A DNA stretch of 64,000 nt, from NCBI RefSeq assembly GCF_009882975.1, contig NZ_WTUX01000011.1, forward strand, positions 1 through 64,000. Reading direction: 5' to 3'. Within the stretch, counting starts at the first letter, position 1. Every line of letters starts with the position of its first letter. The notes below the pieces were generated by a model. The model was not told the origin of the DNA, made no database searches, and worked only from the letters and a program-made list of their open reading frames with translations. The DNA is from Maritimibacter harenae (lineage in GTDB: Bacteria; Pseudomonadota; Alphaproteobacteria; Rhodobacterales; Rhodobacteraceae). Of the stretch, positions 24,289 through 32,950 are shown one piece after another. A program made the position numbers and the translations under genes.

Positions 24289-25205
24289 CCGTGAAGCACG
24301 TGCCTGAAGAGATCCGCGATGACCTGCGCCGCGCGCGCAAGCTGGAATGGTGGACGCTCTTCTGGCAGTCGACCATCGTGGCGGTGATGTTCTTCGCGAT
24401 GGGATCGAGCCAGGCGATGAAGTCGGCCTGGATCGAGGATTTCCTAGGGCTTCTGCCCGCCGCCACGTTCCTCATCGCACTGCGCTTCGAGCAGAAGAAC
24501 CCGACGGAACGCTTCCCTTTCGGCTTCGCGCGTCTCGACAGTTTCGCCTTCCTGATCGCGGCCTCCGCGCTGCTCGCGATGGGCCTTTTCCTCGTCTACG
24601 ATTCGTCGATGAAGCTCATCAACATGGAGCATCCGACGATCGGACCGGCGCCCTTCGTCGGGCCCGATCTCTGGATGGGCTGGGTGATGGTCGCCGTCCT
24701 TGCCTATTCTGTCGTGCCGCCGGTCATTCTTGGACGGATCAAGAAACCTTTGGCCGAGCGGCTCCAGGACAAGGTCCTTTTCACCGACGCGCTGATGCAG
24801 AAGGCCGACTGGATGACCGGGCTGGCCGGCGCCTTCGGCGTGATCGGCGTCGGCATGGGCTGGTGGTGGGCGGATTCGGTCGCCGCGCTCGTCATCTCGC
24901 TCGACATCATCAACGACGGGCGCAAGACCTTCGCCATCGCCACGGCAGAGCTGGTGGACGGCGTTCCGCGCAAGCTCGACACCAACGAAATGGCCGACGA
25001 CGCGCGCGCGCTGGAAGATCACCTCAAGGACAGCTACGGGGCCGGTGAGGTGCGCTTGCGCGAAAGCGGGCGCTACATCTTCGCCGAGGTCGACAGGTTG
25101 AGCGGGACGCCCTCGATGGACGAACTGTGGCCGGGCAAGCCCGAGCGCAGCTGGCGGCTTGCCTCGGTCTGCGAAGTGAAACGCATCAGCAAGCCCGTGG
25201 CATGA
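24285..25205 (+). CDS. Cation diffusion facilitator-like transporter, atypical
   Basis: A 306-residue membrane protein with the CDF layout: four to six membrane segments, and a soluble C-terminal domain (EDHLKDSYGAGEVRLRESGR). CDF proteins exchange divalent metals for protons. The usual metal-site motifs are changed. Where the second helix normally has (D)xxHxxxD, this protein reads KSAWIEDFLG, with E51 and G55. In the fifth helix the HxxxD is M171 to D175 (DALMQKAD). A different ion, or altered function, is therefore possible. The start overlaps the lipoprotein stop (ATGA). Confidence 0.75.
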   Translation: MTVKHVPEEIRDDLRRARKLEWWTLFWQSTIVAVMFFAMGSSQAMKSAWIEDFLGLLPAATFLIALRFEQKNPTERFPFGFARLDSFAFLIAASALLAMGLFLVYDSSMKLINMEHPTIGPAPFVGPDLWMGWVMVAVLAYSVVPPVILGRIKKPLAERLQDKVLFTDALMQKADWMTGLAGAFGVIGVGMGWWWADSVAALVISLDIINDGRKTFAIATAELVDGVPRKLDTNEMADDARALEDHLKDSYGAGEVRLRESGRYIFAEVDRLSGTPSMDELWPGKPERSWRLASVCEVKRISKPVA

Positions 25206-25431
25206 GGGCCAGTACCCTCTATTGAGGCTTCACGGTGTGTCGCCACAACATCTTTGGTAATAATGCCGTGTCATCGGCTTGATTGCCCGAAAGCGCTCGG
25301 GCAAAAGCGATGGCAGGCGCAGCCTGTGCGGCCATGCACCCGGGTGGGGGTCGGCCAGCGCAACGATGGCTGACGCCAACACGGGGGCCGCGGCGACGAT
25401 CGCCGGGGCGGGAAGCGAGGGAACGAACCGC

Positions 25432-26154
25432 ATGATCCAGACCTGGCTGGGTGGTCGGCGCCGTCGGGGTGCCAGTCTTGAATTTGGCGTGGCCCGGCGC
25501 GCGCGCAACGCGGTCGCCGCGCTGAGCCTTGCCGTCGGCGCCACCGTCTTCTCCGCGCCCGCCGCGCAGGCCGCCCCGGTCTGCGACGTGGTCCGGGCCG
25601 AGGTGTTCCACAAGAGCTTTCACGCAGGCTCGTTCCCGAAGGGAACCTTCAACAACGACCAGGCCGGACTCGTGCTCGCCTGTGACCAGGTCTACACGAT
25701 CACCCCGTCGCTCAGGCTCCTCGCGGGCTACGGCGCGATGACGTTCAGGAACAGTCACTACGACCGCTCCTTCGGCGCGGGCGTGGATTTCGAGCTTCAG
25801 TACCGGCCCGAGTTCCTGGGCAATTTCGGCGTCTTCCTGGGCGGCGATGCCGGGTTCATGACGGGATACCAGGGGCACGTGCCGCAAGCCTGGCTGTGGG
25901 GGCCGTTCCGCGCGGCCGGCATGATGCGCGTCGGCGCGCTGTGGGACATTCCCGATACCAACATTTCGGCGCACACCGCCTTCCGCTTCATCCCGAGCCC
26001 CTTCGGGGCGAGCTTCGGGACGGTGTCGGTCGGCATGACCTACCAGTTCGAAGCGGCCGAGATCACGCCGCTCGTCCGCCGTCCGCTGTTCTCGAGCAAG
26101 AGCGGGCCGATCCCGGCGAACATGGCGAACCGCTACGCCAACACGCGGTTCTGA
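25432..26154 (+). CDS. Exported barrel-like protein, paralogue 1
   Basis: A 240-residue protein with a long N-terminal signal (a basic GGRRRRG region, then VAALSLAVGATVFSA and cleavage near AQAAP). The mature part has repeated amphipathic strands with alternating aromatic residues, e.g. FGAGVDFELQYRPEFLG, FMTGYQGH and WGPFRAAGMM. These suggest a small outer-membrane beta-barrel. The second gene, four bases downstream, is a clear paralogue, sharing DFELQYRPEFLG, GYQG and GPFRAAGM in the same order. The family is not one I can name. The ATG at 25432 is chosen over 25279 because it gives a normal signal length. GCGAGGGAAC precedes it. Confidence 0.75.
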   Translation: MIQTWLGGRRRRGASLEFGVARRARNAVAALSLAVGATVFSAPAAQAAPVCDVVRAEVFHKSFHAGSFPKGTFNNDQAGLVLACDQVYTITPSLRLLAGYGAMTFRNSHYDRSFGAGVDFELQYRPEFLGNFGVFLGGDAGFMTGYQGHVPQAWLWGPFRAAGMMRVGALWDIPDTNISAHTAFRFIPSPFGASFGTVSVGMTYQFEAAEITPLVRRPLFSSKSGPIPANMANRYANTRF

Positions 26155-26157
26155 GCC

Positions 26158-26946
26158 GTGCGCGCGCGACAGGGATCCGGCGAGGGACAGCGGGGCTGTC
26201 CACGTTCCCCATTGCATGGAACGGGCATCGGAAAGTCGGAACGGGTCCGTCAGTCGACGGCCGCACGCGTTGTGCGGGCTTGCGGGCGCCGGCTTGGCCG
26301 CGCGCTGACCGTCGCACTTGCGCTGGGCACCCTCGCGACCGCGCCGGGCGAGGCCCAGGCCGAGGAGCCGATCTTCTGCGACAGCTTCACGGTCGGCGTG
26401 TTCAACCAGAGCTTCCACTTCTTCAACAAGGGCAACCCGCAGTTCAACGAACAGCAGCACGGCCGCACCTTCGCCTGCCGCAACCTCTACGACATATCAC
26501 CGTCTCTGAGACTGTCGGGCGGGTTCGGGGTCATGTCCTTCGTCAATTCCTTCGATGTCCCGTCCTTCAGCTTGGGGGTGGATTTCGAGCTTCAGTACCG
26601 GCCGGAATTCCTGGGCGACTTCGGTCTTCTGGCCGGCGTCGACCTGGGGTTCGTGCACGGCTACCAGGGCCAGACGCCCGGCGAACAACTCTACGGCCCG
26701 TTCCGGGCGGCGGGCATGCTGCGCGCGGGCGTGCTCTACGACCTGCCGGGCACGGACCTCACGGTGTCGGCGGCCGGGCGCTACATCCCGAACCCCGCGG
26801 GCTCTCATTTCGCGACGCTCTCGATGGCGGTGACCTACCGGCTGCCCGGTGCGAAATCCGAGCCGCTCTTTCCCCGGTCCCGATACGCGCGCCACGGGGA
26901 CGGCGGTGGCATGTTCCTGAACCCGTTTTCGCAAGGCTCCTTCTGA
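26158..26946 (+). CDS. Exported barrel-like protein, paralogue 2
   Basis: The encoded protein is up to 262 residues long and is a diverged copy of its neighbour. A signal peptide is clear (RRLGRALTVALALGTLATA with cleavage near EAQAEE). The mature part begins FCDSFTVGVFNQSFHFFNKG and carries the shared segments DFELQYRPEFLGDFGL, FVHGYQGQTPG and YGPFRAAGMLRAGVL. The start is uncertain. A GTG at 26158 is the longest option, while a GTG at 26272 would place the signal peptide at the very N terminus and is equally plausible. The gene begins three bases after paralogue 1 stops, so both are probably on one message. Confidence 0.7.
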   Translation: MRARQGSGEGQRGCPRSPLHGTGIGKSERVRQSTAARVVRACGRRLGRALTVALALGTLATAPGEAQAEEPIFCDSFTVGVFNQSFHFFNKGNPQFNEQQHGRTFACRNLYDISPSLRLSGGFGVMSFVNSFDVPSFSLGVDFELQYRPEFLGDFGLLAGVDLGFVHGYQGQTPGEQLYGPFRAAGMLRAGVLYDLPGTDLTVSAAGRYIPNPAGSHFATLSMAVTYRLPGAKSEPLFPRSRYARHGDGGGMFLNPFSQGSF

Positions 26947-27027
26947 GCGCGCGGCCTGCCGTGGCTTGCACCCGGGCTTGATCGCGGGTCTCATGGACGG
27001 GCGCGGTGCGTGCCGAGGGAGGACGCG

Positions 27028-27933
27028 GTGAAACCTGCACATGTCGAAACCATCGTGGCCATCGCCGACGCGGGGAGCCTGCGGGCGGCTGCCGAAGTGC
27101 TGGGCAAGACCCAGCCCGCGCTCACCAAGGCGCTCAAGCAGGCCGAGGACGACCTGGGGGCACGGATCTTCACGCGCGCGGCGCGCGGCGTGGAGCCGAC
27201 CGAGATCGGTCGTGCGGTCATCGCGCGCGCCCGCGTCATCCAGACCGAGTTCCGCAAGCTCGACGAAGAGGTCCGCCAGATCCAGGGCGCGCGTTCGGGC
27301 AACCTCAACATCACCGTCTCGCCGCTGGCCGCCGTGCGCATCGTGCCGCGCGCGCTCGACCGGTTCCGCCGGCGCTTTCCGGGCGTGCAGGTGCAGATCG
27401 CGGGCGGTCATCCGCCCTCGACGATGGCCACGCTGCGGTCGGGCGACACCGACATCGTCATCGGCCCGGTGCCCGCTTTGGAGGATCGCGGGGGGCTCCA
27501 GGTGCGCAGCCTTTTCCTGTCGCCGATCTCGGTGATCACCGGCAGGCGATCGCGCCTGCGCGACAAGACGCGGCTCGCCGATCTGTGCGACGCGGAGTGG
27601 GTGATGATCGGACCGCGCAAGCGCGTCTTCGGCATCGGTCAGGATTTCCGGCGACTCGGGCTGGTCCCGCCCGAGCCCGTGACGACCTCGGATTCGATCA
27701 CCAGCCTGCTCGCCATGATCGAGGGGAGCGACCGGTTGTGCTCGTTCCCGTCTTTCCTGCTGGACGAAATCGCCCCGCGCTGGCAGCTGGCGCGCCTGCC
27801 GCTCGAGGACGAGGTGACGCCGGTCGAAATCGGGCTGATGACGCGCTCGGACAGGCCCCTGACGCCCGCGGGACGCGCGTTCTGCGACGCGGTCACGATC
27901 CAGGCGGAGCGTCTGAAACTGCGCGACGCATAA
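27028..27933 (+). CDS. LysR-family transcriptional regulator
   Basis: A 301-residue regulator. The N-terminal winged HTH reads AIADAGSLRAAAEVLGKTQP and PALTKALKQAEDDLGAR, followed by the PBP2-type effector domain (GNLNITVSPLAAVRIVP). A GTG at 27028 preceded by GGGAGGA is the preferred start. An upstream GTG at 27010 would add six residues. It lies 97 bases upstream of a sulfatase-superfamily gene and a TAXI-TRAP transporter in the same direction. It probably controls that operon, with the effector related to the transported ester, though this is inferred from position. A dyad with ATATTCATAT lies just after its stop. Confidence 0.88.
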   Translation: MKPAHVETIVAIADAGSLRAAAEVLGKTQPALTKALKQAEDDLGARIFTRAARGVEPTEIGRAVIARARVIQTEFRKLDEEVRQIQGARSGNLNITVSPLAAVRIVPRALDRFRRRFPGVQVQIAGGHPPSTMATLRSGDTDIVIGPVPALEDRGGLQVRSLFLSPISVITGRRSRLRDKTRLADLCDAEWVMIGPRKRVFGIGQDFRRLGLVPPEPVTTSDSITSLLAMIEGSDRLCSFPSFLLDEIAPRWQLARLPLEDEVTPVEIGLMTRSDRPLTPAGRAFCDAVTIQAERLKLRDA

Positions 27934-28030
27934 CCAATATTCATATCAGTGAAGATTTTTCTCTTACAGGTTATCTCGTGCCCGCCTATGATCGTCGGTG
28001 CCGGATGGAGGTCCGGCAGGGGAGGACACT

Positions 28031-29695
28031 GTGAACATTCTGTTCGTCATGTACGATCAGCTCCGGTTCGATTACCTGAGCTGTGCGGGGCATCCGCATC
28101 TTCACACGCCCAACTTCGACCGCGTCGCGGCGATGGGGGTGCGCTTCACCGAAGCCTATGTCCAGTCGCCGGTCTGCGGGTCCAGCCGCATGTCGACCTA
28201 CACGGGGCGCTACCCGTCGTCGCACGGCGCACAATGGAACGGCTTTCCCCTGCGCGTGGGCGAGGTGACGCTGGGCGACCACCTGCGCAAGCTCGGGATG
28301 AATGCCTACCTGCTGGGCAAGACCCACATGAACGTGGACGCCGAGGGCATGAAGCGCCTCGGGCTCGCCCCCGACAGCGTGATCGGCGCGCGCCAGGCCG
28401 AATGCGGCTTCGACGCCTGGGTGCGCGATGACGGGCTGTGGGGGCAGGGGCCGGACGGGTTCTACGACCGCAAGCGTTCGCCCTACAACGAATACCTGAA
28501 ATCCAAGGGCTACGACGGCGAGAATCCCTGGGCCGACTATGCCAACGCGGGCGTCGATGACGATGGCAACATTGCCTCCGGCTGGATGTTCATGAATGCC
28601 GACAAGCCGGCCAACATCCGCGAGGAGGACAGCGAAACGCCCTGGCTCACCTCCGAGACGATACGCTTCGTGGACGAGGCCGAGGGGCCCTGGCTGGCGC
28701 ACGTGAGCTTCATCAAGCCGCACTGGCCCTACATCGTGCCCGCGCCCTACCACGACATGTTCGGCGCCAACCACGTTCCCGGCGCCAAGCGCCACCCGGC
28801 GGAGCGTGAAGACCCGCACCCGGTCTATGCCGCCTACATGTCGAACCGGATCGCCTCGGCGTTCCAGCGCGACGAGGTGCGCGAGAAGGTGATCCCGGCC
28901 TACATGGGCCTGATCAAGCAATGCGACGACCAGCTCGGCCGGCTCCTCGATCATCTCGAGGCGACGGGCAGGATGGCCGACACGATGATCGTGCTGACCT
29001 CGGACCACGGCGATTACCTGGGCGATCACTGGATGGGCGAGAAGGACCTGTTCCACGAGCCCTCGGTCAAGGTGCCGATGATCATCTACGACCCCCGGGC
29101 CGAGGCCGACGCGACGCGCGGCACCACCTGCGACGCGCTGGTCGAGCAGATCGACCTGGCCGCCACCTTCGTGGAGGCCGCCGGCGGCGAGGTACCCGGC
29201 CACATCATCGAGGGCCGCTCACTGATGCCCTTCCTGCGCGGCGAGACGCCCGGGACCTGGCGCGACTACGTGATCAGCGAATACGATTACTCCGTCACCC
29301 CGATGCGCGAGACGCTGGGCGTGAGCGCGGACGATGCGCGCCTCTTCATGGTCTATGACGGGCGCTACAAGCTGATGCACGCCGAGGGCGGCTTCCGGCC
29401 GATGCTCTTCGACACCGAAACCGACCCGGACGAATTCCATGACCGCGGTGACGACCCCGCCTATCGCGACGTGATCGCACGGATGTACGACCACCTGGCC
29501 GAATGGGGCCGGCGCAACGCGCAGCGCGTCACGCGGTCGGACGCCGACATCGACGCGATGCGCGGCGCCTCGGCGCGCAAGGGCATCCTGCCGTTCCTCG
29601 TGGACGGCTCCGAGGTGCCCGAGGCCTGGACCGAGAAGTACCGTGGCCGCGCCCGCCAGATCCACGTCAAGCAGGAGGCCCCGGAAAATGGCTGA
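28031..29695 (+). CDS. Sulfatase-superfamily hydrolase (phosphonate monoesterase-like)
   Basis: A 554-residue alkaline-phosphatase-superfamily enzyme without a signal peptide, so probably cytoplasmic. Metal ligands are seen as NILFVMYDQLRFD near the start and VLTSDHGDYLGDHWMGEKD in the second half. The nucleophile region is SPVCGSSRMSTYTGRYP, where C49 occupies the formylglycine site. The motif CGSSR has Ser in place of the Pro or Ala of CxPxR or CxAxR. This may affect cysteine-to-formylglycine conversion. The nearest relatives I can name are phosphonate monoester hydrolases and arylsulfatases. GTG at 28031 follows GGAGGA. The stop overlaps the TRAP permease start by eight bases. Confidence 0.82.
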   Translation: MNILFVMYDQLRFDYLSCAGHPHLHTPNFDRVAAMGVRFTEAYVQSPVCGSSRMSTYTGRYPSSHGAQWNGFPLRVGEVTLGDHLRKLGMNAYLLGKTHMNVDAEGMKRLGLAPDSVIGARQAECGFDAWVRDDGLWGQGPDGFYDRKRSPYNEYLKSKGYDGENPWADYANAGVDDDGNIASGWMFMNADKPANIREEDSETPWLTSETIRFVDEAEGPWLAHVSFIKPHWPYIVPAPYHDMFGANHVPGAKRHPAEREDPHPVYAAYMSNRIASAFQRDEVREKVIPAYMGLIKQCDDQLGRLLDHLEATGRMADTMIVLTSDHGDYLGDHWMGEKDLFHEPSVKVPMIIYDPRAEADATRGTTCDALVEQIDLAATFVEAAGGEVPGHIIEGRSLMPFLRGETPGTWRDYVISEYDYSVTPMRETLGVSADDARLFMVYDGRYKLMHAEGGFRPMLFDTETDPDEFHDRGDDPAYRDVIARMYDHLAEWGRRNAQRVTRSDADIDAMRGASARKGILPFLVDGSEVPEAWTEKYRGRARQIHVKQEAPENG

Positions 29696-31775
29696 GACCG
29701 CCGGACACCCGATCGACCGCAAGGTCGCCAACGTGGTCGCCGTCGCGCTTGCGCTGGTGGCCACGATCTATGCCGCCTCGGGGCCGCTCAACGATCTGGT
29801 GACCTGGATCATCGAGAACACCGCCGACGGCTGGGAAGAGATGTCGCGCCGTGACCAGCGCATGTACATGCGCGAGCACTGGCTGGGCGCGGCGCACCGC
29901 GCCTTCGAACAGGGCTTCCTGCGGCCCACCGGGCTGATCATCGGCCTGCCGATCATCCTGTCCTTCGTGGTCTCCGCGCTGAAGATCCACCAGTCGGAGA
30001 ACCTGCGCTGGCTGAACTGGCTGATGGCGCTCGCCTCGATCGCCGCCTTCACCGTGTGGATCGTCAAGATCTTCGCGATGGACGGCGGCATGCTGCCCTC
30101 GATCGGCGGGATCGACTACATCGCCTTCCCGGTGGCCGTTGTGCTCACGCTCTACATGACCTACCGGATGTTCGGCGGCTTCATCGTGGGCTTCTGCCTG
30201 TTCTGGGTTGTCTATTTCTTCGTGCGCGGCTGGCTGCCCGAGTGGACCGGCATCCTCGCGGGATCGGAAAACACCGTGACGCAGAACCTGCGCGCGATGA
30301 TCCTGAACTTCTGGGCCCAGACTGGCGGCATGTTCGGCCAGCCCGTGCAGGTCGTGACCGCGAACGTGCTCGTCTTCATCGTCTTCGGGGCGATCCTCAT
30401 GGCCTCGGGCGCCGGGGATCTCCTGATGAAGATCGCCAACCGCATCTCCGGCGGGTTCACCGGCGGCGCGGCGCATGCCTCGGTCGCCTCCTCGGCGCTC
30501 TTCGGCACGTTGTCGGGGGCGGCGATTTCCAACGTCGTCTCGACGGGCGTCATGACCATTCCGGTGATCAAGCGTTCGGGCTTCAAGCCCGCCTTCGCCG
30601 GCGCCGTCGAGGCCGCCGCGTCCACCGGCGGGCAGATCATGCCGCCGGTCATGGGCGTCGTCGCCTTCTTCGTCGCGGGCCAGATCGGGCTCGAGTACCG
30701 CTACATCGTCGTCGCGGCCATCGTTCCGGCGGTCTTCTATTACCTCGGCACCTTTCTTGCCGTCTACTTCGAGGCGCGCCGGCTTGGCGTCGGCGGCCTT
30801 CCCCGCGAGGCGCGGCCACCACTCACGCGGCCCGAATGGGTCAAGTGCCTCGTCTTCGTGGTCCCGCTGGGCACGCTGAGCTACTTCCTGTTCTCGCAGC
30901 CCTCGGTGCCCAAGGCCGGCTTCTACGGCATCATCGCCGCCCTGGGCGCCGCGCTGGTCCTGTTTCCCGAGTTCCGCTCGGTGCGCAAGGTCTGGGGCGC
31001 GCTCGTGGACGCGGGCCGGATGTGCGCCTCGATCATCGTCGTCGTGACCGCGATCGGCCTGATCGTTGGGCTGATCCAGTCGTCGGGCTTCTCCGGGCGC
31101 CTGTCGCTGCTGCTCGCGCAAGTCGCCAACGGGCCGCTGCCCATCGTGCTGCTCGTGGTCGCCTTCGGGTCGATCATCCTCGGCATGGGCCTGCCGCCGG
31201 GGGCCACCTACTTCATCATCGTGATCGCCCTGAGCTCGGGCATCGACACCGTGGGCCTCGCGCCGCTGACGCTGCACCTGTTCGTCGTGGTCTTCGCCAT
31301 GATGTCGACGGTGACACCACCCGTGGCGCTCGCCGCCTTCGCGGCGGCACCCATCGCGGGGGCGAACCCGATCCGCACCGGCTTCGAGGCCGCCAAGATC
31401 GCGCTCGCGGGCTTCCTGATCCCGTTCGTCTTCGTCTATCACCCGGCGGTCCTCTACAAGCTGCAGACGCTGTTCGAGTGGTTCGGAGAGGAGCCCGTCT
31501 CCAGCCGCGCGATGATCGACATCACCACGGTCACCTGGGGTGACCTGGGCTGGATCGTCGCGGTCTTCACGCTGGCCATGTGGCTCCTTGCCTCGGGGCT
31601 CGCGGGCTTCGACCGGGCGCGGCTCGTGCCGGTCGAGCGTGCGCTGCGCGTCGTGGCCGGGCTGGTCGCGCTGGTGCCGAACTTCATGATCGCAGGGCCC
31701 GCCGTGGCCGTGGGCCTGCTGCTCATCGCGCGCGAACGCATCGCGCAACGAAACCCCGTCAAGGCAGCGACCTGA
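29688..31775 (+). CDS. TRAP transporter fused permease, TAXI type
   Basis: A 695-residue inner-membrane protein joining the small (DctQ-like) and large (DctM-like) subunits, as usual in TAXI systems. Many hydrophobic helices are visible. Key family segments are SVASSALFGTLSGAAISNVV, AAASTGGQIMPPVMGVVAF and ILGMGLPPGATYFIIVIAL, and it also has AMMSTVTPPVALAAFAAA. It uses a sodium or proton gradient to import an organic anion handed over by the binding protein encoded next. The start overlaps the hydrolase stop by eight bases, tying import to hydrolysis. The substrate is unknown. Confidence 0.93.
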   Translation: MAETAGHPIDRKVANVVAVALALVATIYAASGPLNDLVTWIIENTADGWEEMSRRDQRMYMREHWLGAAHRAFEQGFLRPTGLIIGLPIILSFVVSALKIHQSENLRWLNWLMALASIAAFTVWIVKIFAMDGGMLPSIGGIDYIAFPVAVVLTLYMTYRMFGGFIVGFCLFWVVYFFVRGWLPEWTGILAGSENTVTQNLRAMILNFWAQTGGMFGQPVQVVTANVLVFIVFGAILMASGAGDLLMKIANRISGGFTGGAAHASVASSALFGTLSGAAISNVVSTGVMTIPVIKRSGFKPAFAGAVEAAASTGGQIMPPVMGVVAFFVAGQIGLEYRYIVVAAIVPAVFYYLGTFLAVYFEARRLGVGGLPREARPPLTRPEWVKCLVFVVPLGTLSYFLFSQPSVPKAGFYGIIAALGAALVLFPEFRSVRKVWGALVDAGRMCASIIVVVTAIGLIVGLIQSSGFSGRLSLLLAQVANGPLPIVLLVVAFGSIILGMGLPPGATYFIIVIALSSGIDTVGLAPLTLHLFVVVFAMMSTVTPPVALAAFAAAPIAGANPIRTGFEAAKIALAGFLIPFVFVYHPAVLYKLQTLFEWFGEEPVSSRAMIDITTVTWGDLGWIVAVFTLAMWLLASGLAGFDRARLVPVERALRVVAGLVALVPNFMIAGPAVAVGLLLIARERIAQRNPVKAAT

Positions 31776-31799
31776 CGGGCATACCAAGGGAGGAAAACC

Positions 31800-32768
31800 A
31801 TGAAACACCACGTCATCGCAGGCGCTTCCGCGCTCATGCTCGCCGGGGCCGCCGCCCCGGCCCAGACGCTCACGATGGCCACGATCGAGCCCAGCCTGGG
31901 CCCGGCCATCGTGATGTCGACCTTCGCCAACCTCGTGAACGACGAGCTCGACGACGTCGAGATCGAGGTCGCGGGCGGCGGTGCGGCGACGCTTCACATG
32001 GTCGAAGTGGCGCGCGGCAACCTCGACATGTCGATGACCTCGCCGTCGATCTACCCGCTGATGCAGAAGGGCATCGCGATGTACGCCAACGAGCCGGAGG
32101 CGCCGGAGCTGTCGGAGAACCTCGGTCTCCTGATGTGGTTCCCCTACGGCCAGTACCACTACACGGTGCGCCCCGACAGCGGCATCGAGACGCTGGACGA
32201 CATCGAGGGTGCGACCGCCTTCATCGGCCCGGCCGGCGGCGGCGCCTATGCCACCGCGAAGGGCTGGATCGAGGCGACGACCGGGCTTGTCGCCGGCGAG
32301 GATTACGAGGCGATCACGGCCAACTGGGCGACCGGCTTCCAGTCGTTCCTCGACGGCAAGATCGACGTCTACGTGAACGGCTGCCTCGACCCGTGCCAGC
32401 AGTTCCTGCAGATCACCGAAACCGAGGACATCCGCTTCATCGGACCCGAGGACTGGTCGGGCGAGGCCGTCGACAAGTTCCTGGGCAAGTTCCGCAACCT
32501 CGCCGAGGTGAAGCCGGGCGCCTATGACGGCCAGGTGAACGAAGAGCCGGTGATGTCGCACGACACCAACGTGGGCATCGGCGTGCGCATGGACCTGGAC
32601 GAGGACACCGTCTACCGGATCACCAAGGCGTTCTGGGAGAACCTCCAGAGCATCACCTCCGAAGCCCCCTGGGCCAAGGCGATCTCGATCGAGACGGCGG
32701 TGCAGGACCTCGGCATGCCGCTCCACCCCGGTGCCCGCCGCTACTACGAAGAGGTGGGCGCGCTCTGA
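31800..32768 (+). CDS. TAXI-family TRAP solute-binding protein
   Basis: A 322-residue periplasmic binding protein. A signal peptide covers about residues 1-20 (ASALMLAGAAAPA). The mature fold shows TMATIEPSLGPAIVMSTFAN, VAGGGAATLHMVEVARGNLD, the family segment MSMTSPSIYPLMQKG, and TAFIGPAGGGAYATAKGW. The sequence resembles the TAXI (TRAP-associated extracytoplasmic immunogenic) group. It follows the permease gene by 24 bases after GGGAGGAAAAC and is closed by a terminator, so it ends the LysR-controlled operon. The ligand is likely the ester or acid handled by the upstream hydrolase. That is an inference. Confidence 0.93.
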   Translation: MKHHVIAGASALMLAGAAAPAQTLTMATIEPSLGPAIVMSTFANLVNDELDDVEIEVAGGGAATLHMVEVARGNLDMSMTSPSIYPLMQKGIAMYANEPEAPELSENLGLLMWFPYGQYHYTVRPDSGIETLDDIEGATAFIGPAGGGAYATAKGWIEATTGLVAGEDYEAITANWATGFQSFLDGKIDVYVNGCLDPCQQFLQITETEDIRFIGPEDWSGEAVDKFLGKFRNLAEVKPGAYDGQVNEEPVMSHDTNVGIGVRMDLDEDTVYRITKAFWENLQSITSEAPWAKAISIETAVQDLGMPLHPGARRYYEEVGAL

Positions 32769-32814
32769 GCGACCACCCCCGGCGCAGGCGCCCGACGCCT
32801 GCACGCGAAGCTTG

Positions 32815-32842
32815 CGCCGTCCCCATCGGGGGCGGCGTTTTT
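32815..32842 (+). terminator. Terminator of the TAXI-TRAP operon
   Basis: CGCCGTCCCC and GGGGGCGGCG form a stem around ATC, followed by TTTTT (32838-32842). It lies 47 bases after the binding-protein stop. Confidence 0.85.
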
Positions 32843-32950
32843 CGTTCGCCGTGCGCCACGTCCACATCTGCGACCCGCAGATCGCGCACCATTCCGATTT
32901 CAGTTGAACCAGATCAAAGTGACCGGGCACTTTTCCTGTAAGGTCAACGC

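Noticed and set aside
25283-25304. Terminator TTGCCCGA-AAGCGC-TCGGGCAA after the CDF gene
   Set aside because: A good 8-bp stem, but followed by A residues on the transcribed strand and no T-run, so it was not listed as a terminator.
29667-32930. Very long minus-strand open frame antisense to the TRAP transporter genes
   Set aside because: Its translation is rich in Arg, His, Asp and Gly with no domain, and it mirrors the codon bias of well-supported plus-strand genes.
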